DNA of 64,000 nucleotides. Origin: Serratia silvae (GTDB lineage Bacteria > Pseudomonadota > Gammaproteobacteria > Enterobacterales > Enterobacteriaceae). The notes under the pieces were generated by a model that saw only the letters and a list, made by a program, of their open reading frames with translations, was not told the DNA's origin and ran no database searches. Location of the stretch: assembly GCF_023282985.1 (NCBI RefSeq), contig NZ_JAGQDC010000009.1, positions 119,535-183,534 on the forward strand, in the 5' to 3' direction. Position 1 is the stretch's first letter, and the number at the start of each line of letters is the position of its first letter. The position numbers and the translations under genes were made by a program. Shown in pieces: positions 8,956-17,472 of the stretch.

Positions 8956-9498
8956 TTGCATCAGGCGATCAGCATCGAAATCATCAGCGAACTCCCCTTC
9001 GGTTACCTGGAATACGGTGATTTTTCCTTTGCCGTCTCCTGTTACGCCCAGCCCTGTTTTGATAAGCCAGTCGAGCTGTGGCCGACTCAGCCAGTGGCTC
9101 CTTTCAATAAAGTCTACCCGCTGGCCCCGTTCCTCAATGACGATGGGGAGACCTTCCTCGCTCGTTACCAAGGGGAAGCCGTAGGGCATATCACACTCAG
9201 CAAAAACTGGAACGACTATACGCTGATCGAGGAGATTGCCGTCAGCCGCCACGCTCGTCGCCAAGGCATAGCCACGGCGCTATTGGATGCCGCACGTCAT
9301 TGGGCAAGGGAGCAGGACACCGCCGGGCTGATGCTGGAAACCCAAAACAATAATCTGACCGCCTGCAACTGCTATCAGCGCTATGGCTTTGTGCTCGGTG
9401 GCATCGATCATTTACTCTATCGTGGGCAACCGGGCATTGCCGATCATGAGATCGCATTGTTCTGGTATTTGCCGTTCAATAATGAAGTGGGCTATTGA
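8956..9498 (+). CDS. GNAT acetyltransferase similar to streptothricin acetyltransferase (Sat)
   Basis: A 180-residue GNAT protein. The acetyl-CoA loop is in RRQGIATALL at about residue 100. The segment WNDYTLIEEIAV, then MLETQNNNLTACNCYQRYGFVLGG and the ending EIALFWYLPF closely recall SatA/YyaR-type streptothricin N-acetyltransferases, as I remember them. The start is a TTG directly abutting the preceding stop, with AAGGGAG 11 to 17 bases upstream, so translation is probably coupled. Resistance activity is an inference; other amine acceptors are possible. Confidence 0.75.
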   Translation: MHQAISIEIISELPFGYLEYGDFSFAVSCYAQPCFDKPVELWPTQPVAPFNKVYPLAPFLNDDGETFLARYQGEAVGHITLSKNWNDYTLIEEIAVSRHARRQGIATALLDAARHWAREQDTAGLMLETQNNNLTACNCYQRYGFVLGGIDHLLYRGQPGIADHEIALFWYLPFNNEVGY

Positions 9499-9577
9499 TT
9501 TACCGCTTTTTGGGTGACGCTGGGTTTACTTTGCGCACGCCATACTGGCCAAACCAATGATCGCTGGGGAGAGAGGA

Positions 9578-10411
9578 ATGCGTGGCTTGGCCCTGATAAT
9601 ATTGAGTACGACGCTGATGGGTTGCAGCGGTAAACAACCGGCCAAAATCCCGGTAGAATCACTACCGCAACAGGTGAAACCTCTGACAATGGCGATAGTA
9701 ATGGACGATTACACAGTAAACAGATTGCAGGCTGCGCTGGCTCTGCATGCGGCGGTACCGGATATAGATAAAGGGCGGGCCATTGAGTTGCTCTCGCAGA
9801 CTTTCCTGGAAACCCCTTACGTAGCCAACCGGCTGATCGGTTCCGCCACCACTGCGGAACAATTGGTGATCGATTTCCGTGGGGTAGATTGCTTTACCTA
9901 TCTGGATTACGTGCAGGCGCTCAGAACCGCCACCAGCGAAAACGAATTCGTCGAAAATGTGATTCAGACGCGCTATATCAATGGTGACGTCAGTTTCCCG
10001 CAGCGCAAGCATTTCTTCACCGACTGGGCGCACACCCGCCAGATCCTTGCCGACGACGTCACCGCGCAACTCAGCCCGCATGCCGTCACCGTGGTCAAAC
10101 AGCTCAACCGCAAGGCGGATGGCGAGCTCTATCTGCCTGGCGTCGCGGTCACCGAGCGCAGCGTCACCTATATCCCCAGCGAATTTATCGATGAGCAGGT
10201 GATTAGCCAATTACAGACCGGCGATTATATCGGCATCTATACCAAGCTTGCTGGGCTGGACGTTACCCATACCGGTTTCTTTATCATGACCCAAAATGGG
10301 CCGGTGCTGCGCCATGCTTCTTCACGCCCGGAAAACCACAAAGTGATGGACTCGGCGTTTGCCAGCTATGTGTTGAATACGCCGGGCATCGTGGTGTTAC
10401 GGCCACGCTGA
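9578..10411 (+). CDS. DUF1460 lipoprotein (NlpC/P60-like amidase fold)
   Basis: A 277-residue protein with a lipoprotein signal peptide: MRGLALIILSTTLMGC places the lipidated cysteine at residue 16. The remainder fits DUF1460, annotated as N-acetylmuramoyl-L-alanine amidase-like. The likely catalytic cysteine is in GVDCFTYLDY and the histidine in DVTHTGFF. The start at 9578 has GGGGAGAGAGG just upstream; an earlier ATG at 9557 lacks one. Probably an outer-membrane-anchored cell-wall hydrolase; the substrate is not established. Confidence 0.78.
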   Translation: MRGLALIILSTTLMGCSGKQPAKIPVESLPQQVKPLTMAIVMDDYTVNRLQAALALHAAVPDIDKGRAIELLSQTFLETPYVANRLIGSATTAEQLVIDFRGVDCFTYLDYVQALRTATSENEFVENVIQTRYINGDVSFPQRKHFFTDWAHTRQILADDVTAQLSPHAVTVVKQLNRKADGELYLPGVAVTERSVTYIPSEFIDEQVISQLQTGDYIGIYTKLAGLDVTHTGFFIMTQNGPVLRHASSRPENHKVMDSAFASYVLNTPGIVVLRPR

Positions 10412-10483
10412 TCGCCGCGTTATGAGCTATAAGAAATTGTGCTTAACCAGGATTTGACTTGGCTACGGCCATAGGTTTAGCTG

Positions 10484-10511
10484 TTGACACAACACTGACC
10501 GATCTTATTGT
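10484..10511 (+). promoter_or_regulatory. Candidate sigma-70 promoter of nlpA
   Basis: A consensus TTGACA (10484-10489) is followed after 16 bp by TATTGT (10506-10511). The implied leader to the nlpA ATG at 10530 is very short, about 12 bases, beginning close to the ribosome site. Confidence 0.4.
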
Positions 10512-10529
10512 TTTTACAGGGAGTCACTC

Positions 10530-11342
10530 ATGGCAATTGTTTGGCGCTGCACCGCCTTGGCCGCAGCATTAGCAGCAACGTTGTTATTACAAGGGTGCGA
10601 TCAGAAGGCCGATCAAAACCATATCAAGGTTGGCGTCATTAACGGTGCCGAGCAGGACGTGGCAGAAGTCGCCAAACGGGTGGCCAAAGAGAAATATGGC
10701 CTGGACGTGGAGCTGATTGGCTTTAGCGGTTCGTTGCTACCCAATGATGCCACCGACAAAGGCGAACTGGATGCCAACGTATTCCAGCACCGCCCCTTCC
10801 TGGAACAGCAAAATAAAGATCACGGCTACAAACTGGTGGTGGTAGGTAATACCTTTGTGTTCCCAATGGCTGGCTATTCGAAAAAGATCAAATCGCTGTC
10901 AGAGTTGCAGGACGGCGCGGTAATTGCTATCCCGAACGATCCTACCAACCTGGGCCGAGCGCTGTTGCTGTTGAAAAAGGTTGGGCTGATCGAACTCAAG
11001 CAGGGCAAAGGTCTGCTGCCAACCTCGCTGGATATCAGTGCCAACCCGCACAACTACCAGATTATGGAACTGGAAGGTGCACAACTGCCCCAGGTATTGG
11101 ACGATCCTAAAGTCGCGGTGGCGGTGATCAGCACCACCTACATCAACCAGATTGGCCTGACGCCGACCAAAGACGGGATTTTTATCGAGGATAAAGATTC
11201 GCCGTACACCAATATCGTGGTGGCGCGCGAAGATAATAAAGATGCGCAGAACGTGCAGAACTTCGTGAAAGCCTACGAGTCCGATGAAGTCGCCAAAGCG
11301 GCAGAGAAGATTTTCAACGGCGGTGCAGTCAAAGGCTGGTAA
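10530..11342 (+). CDS. nlpA: NlpA lipoprotein (MetQ-family, inner-membrane lipoprotein-28)
   Basis: A 270-residue MetQ/NlpA-family binding protein. The lipobox is LLQGC followed by DQ; aspartate at +2 is the inner-membrane retention signal. The sequence tracks E. coli NlpA almost residue for residue (HIKVGVINGAEQDVAEVAK, FVFPMAGYSKKIK, NGGAVKGW at the end). NlpA can assist methionine uptake with MetNI; no metNI genes are here, as in E. coli, where nlpA is also an orphan. AGGGAG precedes the ATG. Confidence 0.92.
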   Translation: MAIVWRCTALAAALAATLLLQGCDQKADQNHIKVGVINGAEQDVAEVAKRVAKEKYGLDVELIGFSGSLLPNDATDKGELDANVFQHRPFLEQQNKDHGYKLVVVGNTFVFPMAGYSKKIKSLSELQDGAVIAIPNDPTNLGRALLLLKKVGLIELKQGKGLLPTSLDISANPHNYQIMELEGAQLPQVLDDPKVAVAVISTTYINQIGLTPTKDGIFIEDKDSPYTNIVVAREDNKDAQNVQNFVKAYESDEVAKAAEKIFNGGAVKGW

Positions 11343-11356
11343 CTCCCCCACTATCT

Positions 11357-11387
11357 GTTGCAGGTGCCGGTTGTTGGTGCCTGCAAC
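11357..11387 (+). terminator. Hairpin downstream of nlpA
   Basis: GTTGCAGGTGCC pairs with GGTGCCTGCAAC (two G-U pairs) around a 7-nt loop, 15 bases after the nlpA stop. No T-run follows. Confidence 0.5.
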
Positions 11388-11620
11388 ACTTCACAAAAAT
11401 TCACCACCTCCCTGCTTGACCCTCACGTAACGTCAGGCTGGCTAGGGTGAGGGGCAACACCTAACGCAATAACATACTTTTCTTCACTTAACAGATTTCT
11501 CAGCATGAAAATGCCATCATTTTTTCTTATCCCCGCCAGACAAAAAGCCAATTTATCTTGCCGCCAGGTACAGAGCATAATGCCTTGGTACTCTGATTTC
11601 TCATCATAAAAGGGAGCACT

Positions 11621-12169
11621 ATGTCACTTGCAACCCCACCGCTGGCAACGCTAAGCGTTTCCGATGCCAGCACTGAGGATATGGCCGCCATTCAACAGAT
11701 TTATGCCCATCACGTGCTTTACGGGCCAGCCTCGTTCGAAGAAACGCCCCCGACGTTGGAGGAGATGCAACAGCGCCACCATAACGTCTTGGCTGTGGGG
11801 TTGCCATGGTTGGTGGCGAAGATGGAAGACCGCATCGTGGGCTATTGCTATGCCACGCCGTATCGGCCGCGACCTGCTTATCGCTATACCATCGAAAATT
11901 CGGTCTATGTCGCCGAAGGCCTGCAAGGGCACGGTATTGGCAAGACATTACTCGGCGCATTGATTGCTCGCTGTGAACATGGCCCGTGGCGGCAAATGCT
12001 GGCAACGATTGGCGACGCCGCAGGTAATGCTGGTTCCCTTGCCCTACACCGTAAGCTAGGCTTCACCAGCATCGGCACCCTAAGCGGCGTTGGGTTTAAA
12101 TTTGGCGGTTGGCTGGATACCCACATTATGCAGCGGTCACTGAATGACGGCAGCCATACGCTGCCTTAG
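11621..12169 (+). CDS. GNAT acetyltransferase, phosphinothricin acetyltransferase-like
   Basis: A 182-residue GNAT of the Pat/Bar/MnaT subgroup: IQQIYAHHVLYGPASFEETPP at the start, the acyl-CoA loop GLQGHGIGKTLL, then AAGNAGSLALHRKLGF and the family ending GFKFGGWLDTHIMQR. Relatives acetylate phosphinothricin, methionine sulfone or sulfoximine. An AAGGGAG site precedes the ATG. No operon partners. The 279-bp gap before it holds only the nlpA hairpin; I see nothing else there. Confidence 0.82.
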   Translation: MSLATPPLATLSVSDASTEDMAAIQQIYAHHVLYGPASFEETPPTLEEMQQRHHNVLAVGLPWLVAKMEDRIVGYCYATPYRPRPAYRYTIENSVYVAEGLQGHGIGKTLLGALIARCEHGPWRQMLATIGDAAGNAGSLALHRKLGFTSIGTLSGVGFKFGGWLDTHIMQRSLNDGSHTLP

Positions 12170-12278
12170 GCCCCTCCGGGCAAGCTGCTGATTTTCATCT
12201 ATAGTTAATTCTGTCGTGGCTTAGCGATCTTAGCGTGCATTCACGCATTCACTAAACATAAACAGTCGGGAGAGACGG

Positions 12279-12362
12279 ATGAAAATTTTTCTGTGGATTA
12301 TTGCGATTATCTTTATTGTTGGCCTACTGACCATTACCGGTGTGTTCAAACTGATCTTCTAG
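12279..12362 (+). CDS. yohP: YohP, 27-residue membrane protein
   Basis: A 27-codon ORF encoding MKIFLWIIAIIFIVGLLTIT followed by GVFKLIF. It matches the known E. coli YohP microprotein in length and pattern, including the ending GVFKxIF. It is a single transmembrane helix; YohP is known for SRP-assisted, post-translational membrane insertion. A GGGAGAGACGG ribosome site precedes the ATG. Followed seven bases later by a 15-bp perfect hairpin. Confidence 0.9.
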   Translation: MKIFLWIIAIIFIVGLLTITGVFKLIF

Positions 12363-12368
12363 TTCTAT

Positions 12369-12402
12369 CCACCATTGGGCGCATCAATGCGCCCAATGGT
12401 GG
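12369..12402. terminator. Perfect 15-bp hairpin after yohP
   Basis: CCACCATTGGGCGCA pairs perfectly with TGCGCCCAATGGTGG around a TCAA loop. It sits between convergent yohP and yedI. No T-run follows on either strand, so it may cap transcript ends rather than act as a classical terminator. Confidence 0.6.
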
Positions 12403-12444
12403 TAAGAGAGTTGATTGAGAATGGTCTACCATATCCTCTTTGCA

Positions 12445-13365
12445 TCAAGCCTTAAAACGAGCACGCACCGAACTCACCCCAGAGACCACCAGCATCACAA
12501 CGCCACCGGCAATCAGGCCGAACACTGCATTCAGCAGCGTTGGGGTCAGGCCCCCCAGGATCGCACCTACGCCAGGTACCACCGCAGAATAACTCGCCCA
12601 GTCGGTAAACAGGTGATGCACTGGCGGTAAGCCGTGGGTCAAAATCCCGCCCCCCACCATAAACATGGCCAGGGTCCCCACCACCGACAGCGTTTTCATC
12701 AGATAAGGTGCCGCACTGACGATACCGCGCCCTAACGATTGTGCTAACGCGCTACTCTTACGAGCTAAGTAAAACCCCAGATCGTCCAGCTTGACGATGC
12801 CTGCCACGATGCCGTATACCCCAACCGTCATCACAATGGCGATGCCACACAGCACGATCACCTGCTGGCTAAAGGTGGCTCCGGCTACGGTCCCCAGCGT
12901 GATGGCAATAATCTCGGCGGAGAGTACAAAGTCGGTACGAATGGCGCCTTTGATTTTGCGCTGTTCATAGACCGCAACGTCCTCACTGGTATCCAGTTCC
13001 GCTTTCTCTTCTGCCTCTGCGCCCTTGCGGTGCGTCAGGCTGTGGTAAACCTTTTCAAACCCTTCATAGCAAAGGTAAGCCCCACCGACCATCAGCAGCG
13101 GTGTAATCGCCCAAGGGGCAAAAGCGCTGATCAGCAATGCCAGCGGTACCAGGATTGTCTTGTTGATAAACGAGCCCTTGGCCACCTTCCACACCACGGG
13201 GATTTCACGATCGGCCTTAACGCCGCTGACCTGTTGGGCATTGAGCGCCAGATCGTCTCCCAGCACTCCGGCGGTCTTTTTGGCCGCCATTTTCGTCATC
13301 AGCGAAACATCATCCAGTAACGAAGCAATGTCGTCGATCAGGGTTAATAAGCTACTGCCTGCCAA
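12445..13365 (-). CDS. yedI: DUF808 inner-membrane protein YedI
   Basis: A 306-residue polytopic membrane protein of the DUF808/YedI family. The N-terminus [25 protein letters not shown] and the [16 protein letters not shown] stretch are characteristic. Several hydrophobic segments follow, the last near residues 275-300. Function unknown in the family. It is convergent with yohP. Confidence 0.9.
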   Translation of the reverse strand: MAGSSLLTLIDDIASLLDDVSLMTKMAAKKTAGVLGDDLALNAQQVSGVKADREIPVVWKVAKGSFINKTILVPLALLISAFAPWAITPLLMVGGAYLCYEGFEKVYHSLTHRKGAEAEEKAELDTSEDVAVYEQRKIKGAIRTDFVLSAEIIAITLGTVAGATFSQQVIVLCGIAIVMTVGVYGIVAGIVKLDDLGFYLARKSSALAQSLGRGIVSAAPYLMKTLSVVGTLAMFMVGGGILTHGLPPVHHLFTDWASYSAVVPGVGAILGGLTPTLLNAVFGLIAGGVVMLVVSGVSSVRARFKA

Positions 13366-13501
13366 AATGCACTTTCCTTATCATGGGTGAGATAGCCATA
13401 CCGGTTTAGCATAGCGTGTTGAAAACATGAAGAGGGGAAATCTTAATGATTTTATTGTAGGTACAGGCTGAAAGCGTGAATTTTGCGCAATGGGGAAGCG
13501 A

Positions 13502-13528
13502 TAGCCTGCCGCGACAGGCGGCAGGCTA
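13502..13528 (-). terminator. Hairpin downstream of pbpG
   Basis: TAGCCTGCCG pairs with CGGCAGGCTA (10 bp) around a 7-nt loop, ten bases beyond the pbpG stop on the minus strand. No T-run. Confidence 0.5.
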
Positions 13529-13537
13529 AATAACACT

Positions 13538-14461
13538 TTATTCCGTGTCGTTCTTCGCCAGGGCGGCATCTTTCTGGCGGCGATAATCCCGCGCAGCCGC
13601 AGGGATCGGCGTTACTTTGCCGGTTTCAATCCAGGTACGCAGGCGGCTAGCATCCGCAAAGTGGGTATATTTGCCAAAGGCGTCCAACACCACCAACGAA
13701 ACGGAGCGGTTACCGATCACGGTACGCATCGCCAGGCAGTGCCCGGCCTGGTTGGTAAAACCGGTTTTGGTCAGCTGGATATTCCATTTCTGGTTGTAGA
13801 CCAGGTGGTTGGTATTGCGAAACGGCAACGTATAGTTGGGATCCTTGAAGGTCGCCATCCGTTCGGTAGTGGTGCTCAACTGGCCGATCAGCGGGTACTG
13901 CTTGGTCGCCAACATCAGCTTGGTCAGGTCACGCGCGGTGGACACGTTATGAATCGATAGCCCGGTCGGTTCAACGTAATGCGTATTGGTCATGCCTAGC
14001 GCTTTCGCCTTGGCATTCATCGCCTTGATAAAGGCGTTATAGCCCCCTGGATAATGATGCGCCAAGCTGGCCGCGGCCCGGTTTTCCGACGACATCAGCG
14101 CCAACAGCAACATATCCTTGCGGCTGATTTCGCTGTTCAAACGCACCCGGGAGTAGACCCCTTTCATTTCTGACGTCTGGCTGATATCGACCGACAGCAT
14201 TTCGTCCAGCGGCAGGTGGGCATCCAGCGTCACCATCGCCGTCATCAGCTTGGTGATCGAGGCAATAGGCACCACTTCATCGGGGTTACGTGAATAAATC
14301 ACCCGATGCGTTTGCATATCCAGCACCATGGCACTGCCAGAAGCCAGCTCAGGCTGGGTTGCCTGCACTGCGGCGGTTTTATTGCTGGCGAATGCACTCG
14401 GCACCAGTCCAGTACCGGCTTGCAACGCGAGCAGGGTTAGAACCAAAACACGGATTTTCAC
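13538..14461 (-). CDS. pbpG: D-alanyl-D-alanine endopeptidase PBP7
   Basis: A 307-residue periplasmic penicillin-binding protein (peptidase S11) that cuts DD-crosslinks in peptidoglycan. A signal peptide of about 26 residues ends at AFA-S. The three active-site motifs are complete: S68-I-T-K71, S125-E-N127 and K232-T-G234. In E. coli pbpG neighbours dld and yohC, both present earlier in this window. Transcribed leftward, with its own terminator-like hairpin. Confidence 0.93.
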   Translation of the reverse strand: MKIRVLVLTLLALQAGTGLVPSAFASNKTAAVQATQPELASGSAMVLDMQTHRVIYSRNPDEVVPIASITKLMTAMVTLDAHLPLDEMLSVDISQTSEMKGVYSRVRLNSEISRKDMLLLALMSSENRAAASLAHHYPGGYNAFIKAMNAKAKALGMTNTHYVEPTGLSIHNVSTARDLTKLMLATKQYPLIGQLSTTTERMATFKDPNYTLPFRNTNHLVYNQKWNIQLTKTGFTNQAGHCLAMRTVIGNRSVSLVVLDAFGKYTHFADASRLRTWIETGKVTPIPAAARDYRRQKDAALAKNDTE

Positions 14462-14586
14462 ATGTATTACTCTGTAACGGAGGAGAGAACCGACTGCGTT
14501 GAATTATAAGTGAGGGGTATAGAATTGCACTGTGATTGTGAGTAGCTATTTGTGACAAAATCTATCGGCGCAAAATTTATGCAACC

Positions 14587-14614
14587 CGCGAGCGTACTGG
14601 GTTGTACGCCCGCG
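14587..14614 (-). terminator. Hairpin downstream of the adenosylhomocysteinase-like gene
   Basis: CGCG-A-GCGTAC pairs with GTACGC-C-CGCG around a TGGGTT loop, ten bases beyond the stop at 14624 on the minus strand. A moderately T-rich stretch follows on that strand. Confidence 0.45.
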
Positions 14615-14623
14615 AGGTAAAAG

Positions 14624-15727
14624 TTACAGCGCTGGCTGCCAGGCTGATTGTGGCAACAGGTACAATCCGGCAACATGCTGCTCACCTGCCCCGACAATAT
14701 GCCCGATACCGGCGGCCATCACGGCCAGGGTCACATCGAAGGCATTCAGGCTGTCGCCGTAGCCTGCCGTCAAGTTGAACATTGACCCGTTGGCCAGCAG
14801 ATACAGCGTTTTGTCTGCCAGTTGGTAAGCATTCACAAATGGCATTGGCTCACTGTGCGGAAGGCCTTGTAGGAAACCGACATCGATCTCTTCCGCGACA
14901 TGCCCAACGTTGAGGATAAACACCCCATCCTTGGCCCGCTCCAGGTGCCGTGCAGACAGTACGTTTTTGGCTCCGGTGGCCGTGGCAATCACGTCCGCCT
15001 GCTCTACGGCAATGGCTAAATCAACTACCGGCCAACCATCGTAGCGCGCTTGCAAAGCACGGGCCGGATCGATTTCCGCCACGATAACTTGCCCACCATA
15101 AGCTTTGGCAGAGGCTGCAACACCTTGGCCTACCAGCCCATAACCAATCACCACCACACATTTTTCATGCAGCGTCAGATGGGTGGTTTGGAAGAAGGTA
15201 TGCCAGGCGGTCAGCCCAACCATGTGGCGATTATGCAGCCCTTCTTTTACCGGCAGGTCATCCCAGTTAAAGATCGGGTAACGCGGTGTAATCCCCCCCA
15301 AGCGGCTGATGCCTGAACCGGTCGCTTCCAGCCCAGCCTTGATCTGCGGGCCATTGGCAGATTGATGCAGGCGAGTGGTCAGATCGGCTCCCATCTCACA
15401 CAAATGAGTCGGCCCCCAGGCCAGCGCGCGGTCGAAAGATTCAGACCAGTCGGCATCGCTCATATCACGCCAGGCGTGCGCTTGGGCACCGTGACGCTCC
15501 AGCCAGGCCACTACGTCATCCTGTACCGTCGTCGGGTTACAGGTGGTGAGATAAATGGCCGCGCCCTTATCCAACAGCCCGGCTACCAGCGGGGCCATTT
15601 TCAGATCCAGGTGCATGTTACACGCCAGGCGCACGCCGTGCAGATCCGGTAACGCCGCTACTGCCGCGCGGGTACGTGGCATATGACGCATGGCCCATTT
15701 CAACTCACTGTCAAAATCCTGATACAT
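14624..15727 (-). CDS. S-adenosylhomocysteinase-like NAD-binding protein, atypical
   Basis: A 367-residue protein of the S-adenosyl-L-homocysteine hydrolase fold. The NAD-binding motif GYGLVGQG is intact at 195-202, and H39, C63-N64, Q69-D70 and E134 match the catalytic domain. However, the region of the catalytic lysine and aspartate (TKSKFDN in true enzymes) reads VKEGLHN here, and the C-terminal tail that contributes lysine and tyrosine to the neighbouring NAD site is missing. It is therefore shorter than true SAHH (430-470) and probably does another job. Enterobacteria normally use Pfs/LuxS instead. GAGGAG precedes the ATG. Function unknown. Confidence 0.7.
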   Translation of the reverse strand: MYQDFDSELKWAMRHMPRTRAAVAALPDLHGVRLACNMHLDLKMAPLVAGLLDKGAAIYLTTCNPTTVQDDVVAWLERHGAQAHAWRDMSDADWSESFDRALAWGPTHLCEMGADLTTRLHQSANGPQIKAGLEATGSGISRLGGITPRYPIFNWDDLPVKEGLHNRHMVGLTAWHTFFQTTHLTLHEKCVVVIGYGLVGQGVAASAKAYGGQVIVAEIDPARALQARYDGWPVVDLAIAVEQADVIATATGAKNVLSARHLERAKDGVFILNVGHVAEEIDVGFLQGLPHSEPMPFVNAYQLADKTLYLLANGSMFNLTAGYGDSLNAFDVTLAVMAAGIGHIVGAGEQHVAGLYLLPQSAWQPAL

Positions 15728-15954
15728 CGGTTACTCCTCTACTACGCCACGCCGCCAGGGCATGGCAGAATGATTAATCTGCATCGCATGGCGGCTATTA
15801 TCACTTATCTCACCGCAAAAAACCGAGGTGACTGTCATGACAGCAGCATGAGTGATGGTTTTTCCGATCTATCAGGGGGAGGAACCTCCGAGCGGATTGT
15901 TCAGCAGGTACAGGCCGCGAGGGCGCAACTCACGGCCCGATATCAATGATAAGA

Positions 15955-16458
15955 CTAGAACAGGTAACGCACGCCTAAGGCAAACTCACTGGAAACCAGG
16001 CGTGCTTTCATTTGCTCATCTTTTAACCCACGGGCATTGGTAAAGTTATTGTAGCCACTTTCAATCTTGCCCATATCCATGTAGCGGTAGCCCAAATCAA
16101 GATTGAGCCGCTCCATGGCCGCATAGCTGATCCCTGCGCCAATGGCGTAAGCCAGATTATTTTGCGTGCTTGCCGCGTATTGGCGCGAGGTATTCCCCTG
16201 CCAGCCGTCGGATTTCACTTTGGCGATACCCAGGCCAACCGTGCCATAAACCGAGAAGTCATACCCTAGCGCGTAGTCACGATAGGCATTGAGCATCAGG
16301 CGCTCAGCGTCCACTTTGTGGTGATTATAGCTACTGGCAAAGGTGGTGGAGCCGCTGGTGTATTCGCTTTTCTTTTTGAACACATACTCCGCCTCACTGC
16401 GCCAGCCATTGCCAAATTGATAGCCTAGCTGCTGGCCGCCAACCGCTTCGATCATCAA
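15955..16458 (-). pseudogene. 5'-truncated outer-membrane beta-barrel protein
   Basis: About 166 codons matching the C-terminal part of an OmpA-like/OmpX-like beta-barrel: alternating strands such as FSVYGTVGLGIAKV and LNLDLGYRYMDMG, ending ALGVRYLF with the terminal phenylalanine needed for barrel insertion. There is no signal peptide and the first strand is missing. In frame upstream only eight codons precede a stop, and these overlap the 3' end of the lysR gene. The only initiation option is a TTG without a ribosome site. I read this as a remnant left by a deletion that removed the gene's start. Confidence 0.7.
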
Positions 16459-16465
16459 CGGCTGG

Positions 16466-17353
16466 TTAGGGTGAGGGGCTCGTCATCAACGCCAGCAACT
16501 CCCTGGCCGCCTTCTGTTGCGGCTGATTCTTTAGCCAAATCAGGTGCACCGGCAGACGCAGTTCGTTTTTGGTATTTTTAAATTTCAGGCGGATCAACCG
16601 GCCCTGTTCCAGCAATGGCGCAGTTAACGACAGCGGAAAGTTGCCCCACCCCAGCCCGGCTTCCACCATGCTTAACGCCATCGGCAAACTGTCGGTGCGC
16701 CAGAAGGATTCCGCTACCTGCGGGCGTTTGTCGGCCATAGGCAAGTCGCGGCTGGCCACCATGATCTGCCGCACGTTGACCAGTTCCTCCAGAAACAACT
16801 CGGCACCGCCAGCGCCCAGGGCCGAATGCTGCGCCGCAATGGTTGCCACCAACGACTCGCTACCCACATAGTGAAAATGTTCCTGGCTGTTAACGTCCAG
16901 CCCGCCGAATGCCAGGCACAGGCTGACCCGCTGTTGATGCAGCATATGCAAAACATCATCTTGTGGGGCAGTCAGCACCTCGATATCCAACAGCGGGTAG
17001 CGTTCCGCCAACGCTTTCACCGCCGCCAATAGACCGCTGCTGTTGATATCAGATGCCACAGCGATCGACAGCCTGCTTTCCAGCCCCTGAGAAAGCTCAA
17101 TGGCGTGGATCTGCAGCTGCTTGAGCTGTTCGGCGATCAAGCGTGCGTGAGGAGCCAGTGCCAATGCCAGCGCGGTAGGCACCGGTTCGCGATGCGAGCG
17201 GTCGAAAAGTTGAAAACCCAACTCCGCCTCCATATTGGCGATCCCCATGCTGACCGCCGAAGGCACACGCCGCAACGCCCTGGCTGCCGCCGAGAATGAG
17301 CCGCGATCCAACACGGCTAAAAACAGTTCGATATTGTCACTGGAAAAATTCAT
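16466..17353 (-). CDS. LysR-family regulator, divergent from PACE efflux gene
   Basis: A 295-residue LysR-type regulator. The N-terminal helix-turn-helix is in GSFSAAARALRRVPSAVSMGIANMEAELG; the effector domain follows. The start at 17353 has GGTGAG just upstream. It is divergent from a PACE efflux gene 119 bp away, the arrangement known for aceR/aceI, so it most likely activates that pump. Its last codons abut the truncated barrel gene. Two inverted repeats in the shared intergenic region are the probable binding sites. Confidence 0.85.
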   Translation of the reverse strand: MNFSSDNIELFLAVLDRGSFSAAARALRRVPSAVSMGIANMEAELGFQLFDRSHREPVPTALALALAPHARLIAEQLKQLQIHAIELSQGLESRLSIAVASDINSSGLLAAVKALAERYPLLDIEVLTAPQDDVLHMLHQQRVSLCLAFGGLDVNSQEHFHYVGSESLVATIAAQHSALGAGGAELFLEELVNVRQIMVASRDLPMADKRPQVAESFWRTDSLPMALSMVEAGLGWGNFPLSLTAPLLEQGRLIRLKFKNTKNELRLPVHLIWLKNQPQQKAARELLALMTSPSP

Positions 17354-17362
17354 CGTCTCACC

Positions 17363-17409
17363 TGTCAGTAAAACTGACAACTCCTGACTTTTTCTATCAA
17401 TAGTATTGA
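17363..17409. promoter_or_regulatory. Candidate LysR operators between lysR and PACE gene
   Basis: TGTCAGT-AAA-ACTGACA (17363-17379) is a perfect 7-bp inverted repeat immediately upstream of the lysR start. A second one, TCAAT-AGT-ATTGA (17397-17409), lies 17 bp further. Both have the dyad size expected of LysR-type sites in a divergent promoter. Confidence 0.5.
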
Positions 17410-17472
17410 CGTTATCTTACGCATCGGGTTGCCGGGCGTCATCAGGCACGAAAAATAAAGCAGGAGAAAAAC

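Noticed and set aside
15849..15950. Short plus-strand ORF (33 codons, MSDGFSDLSGGGTSERIVQQ...) next to a CTGTCATGACAG palindrome at 15832-15843
   Set aside because: Plausible amino-acid composition but no known family and no convincing ribosome site; the palindrome may be chance.
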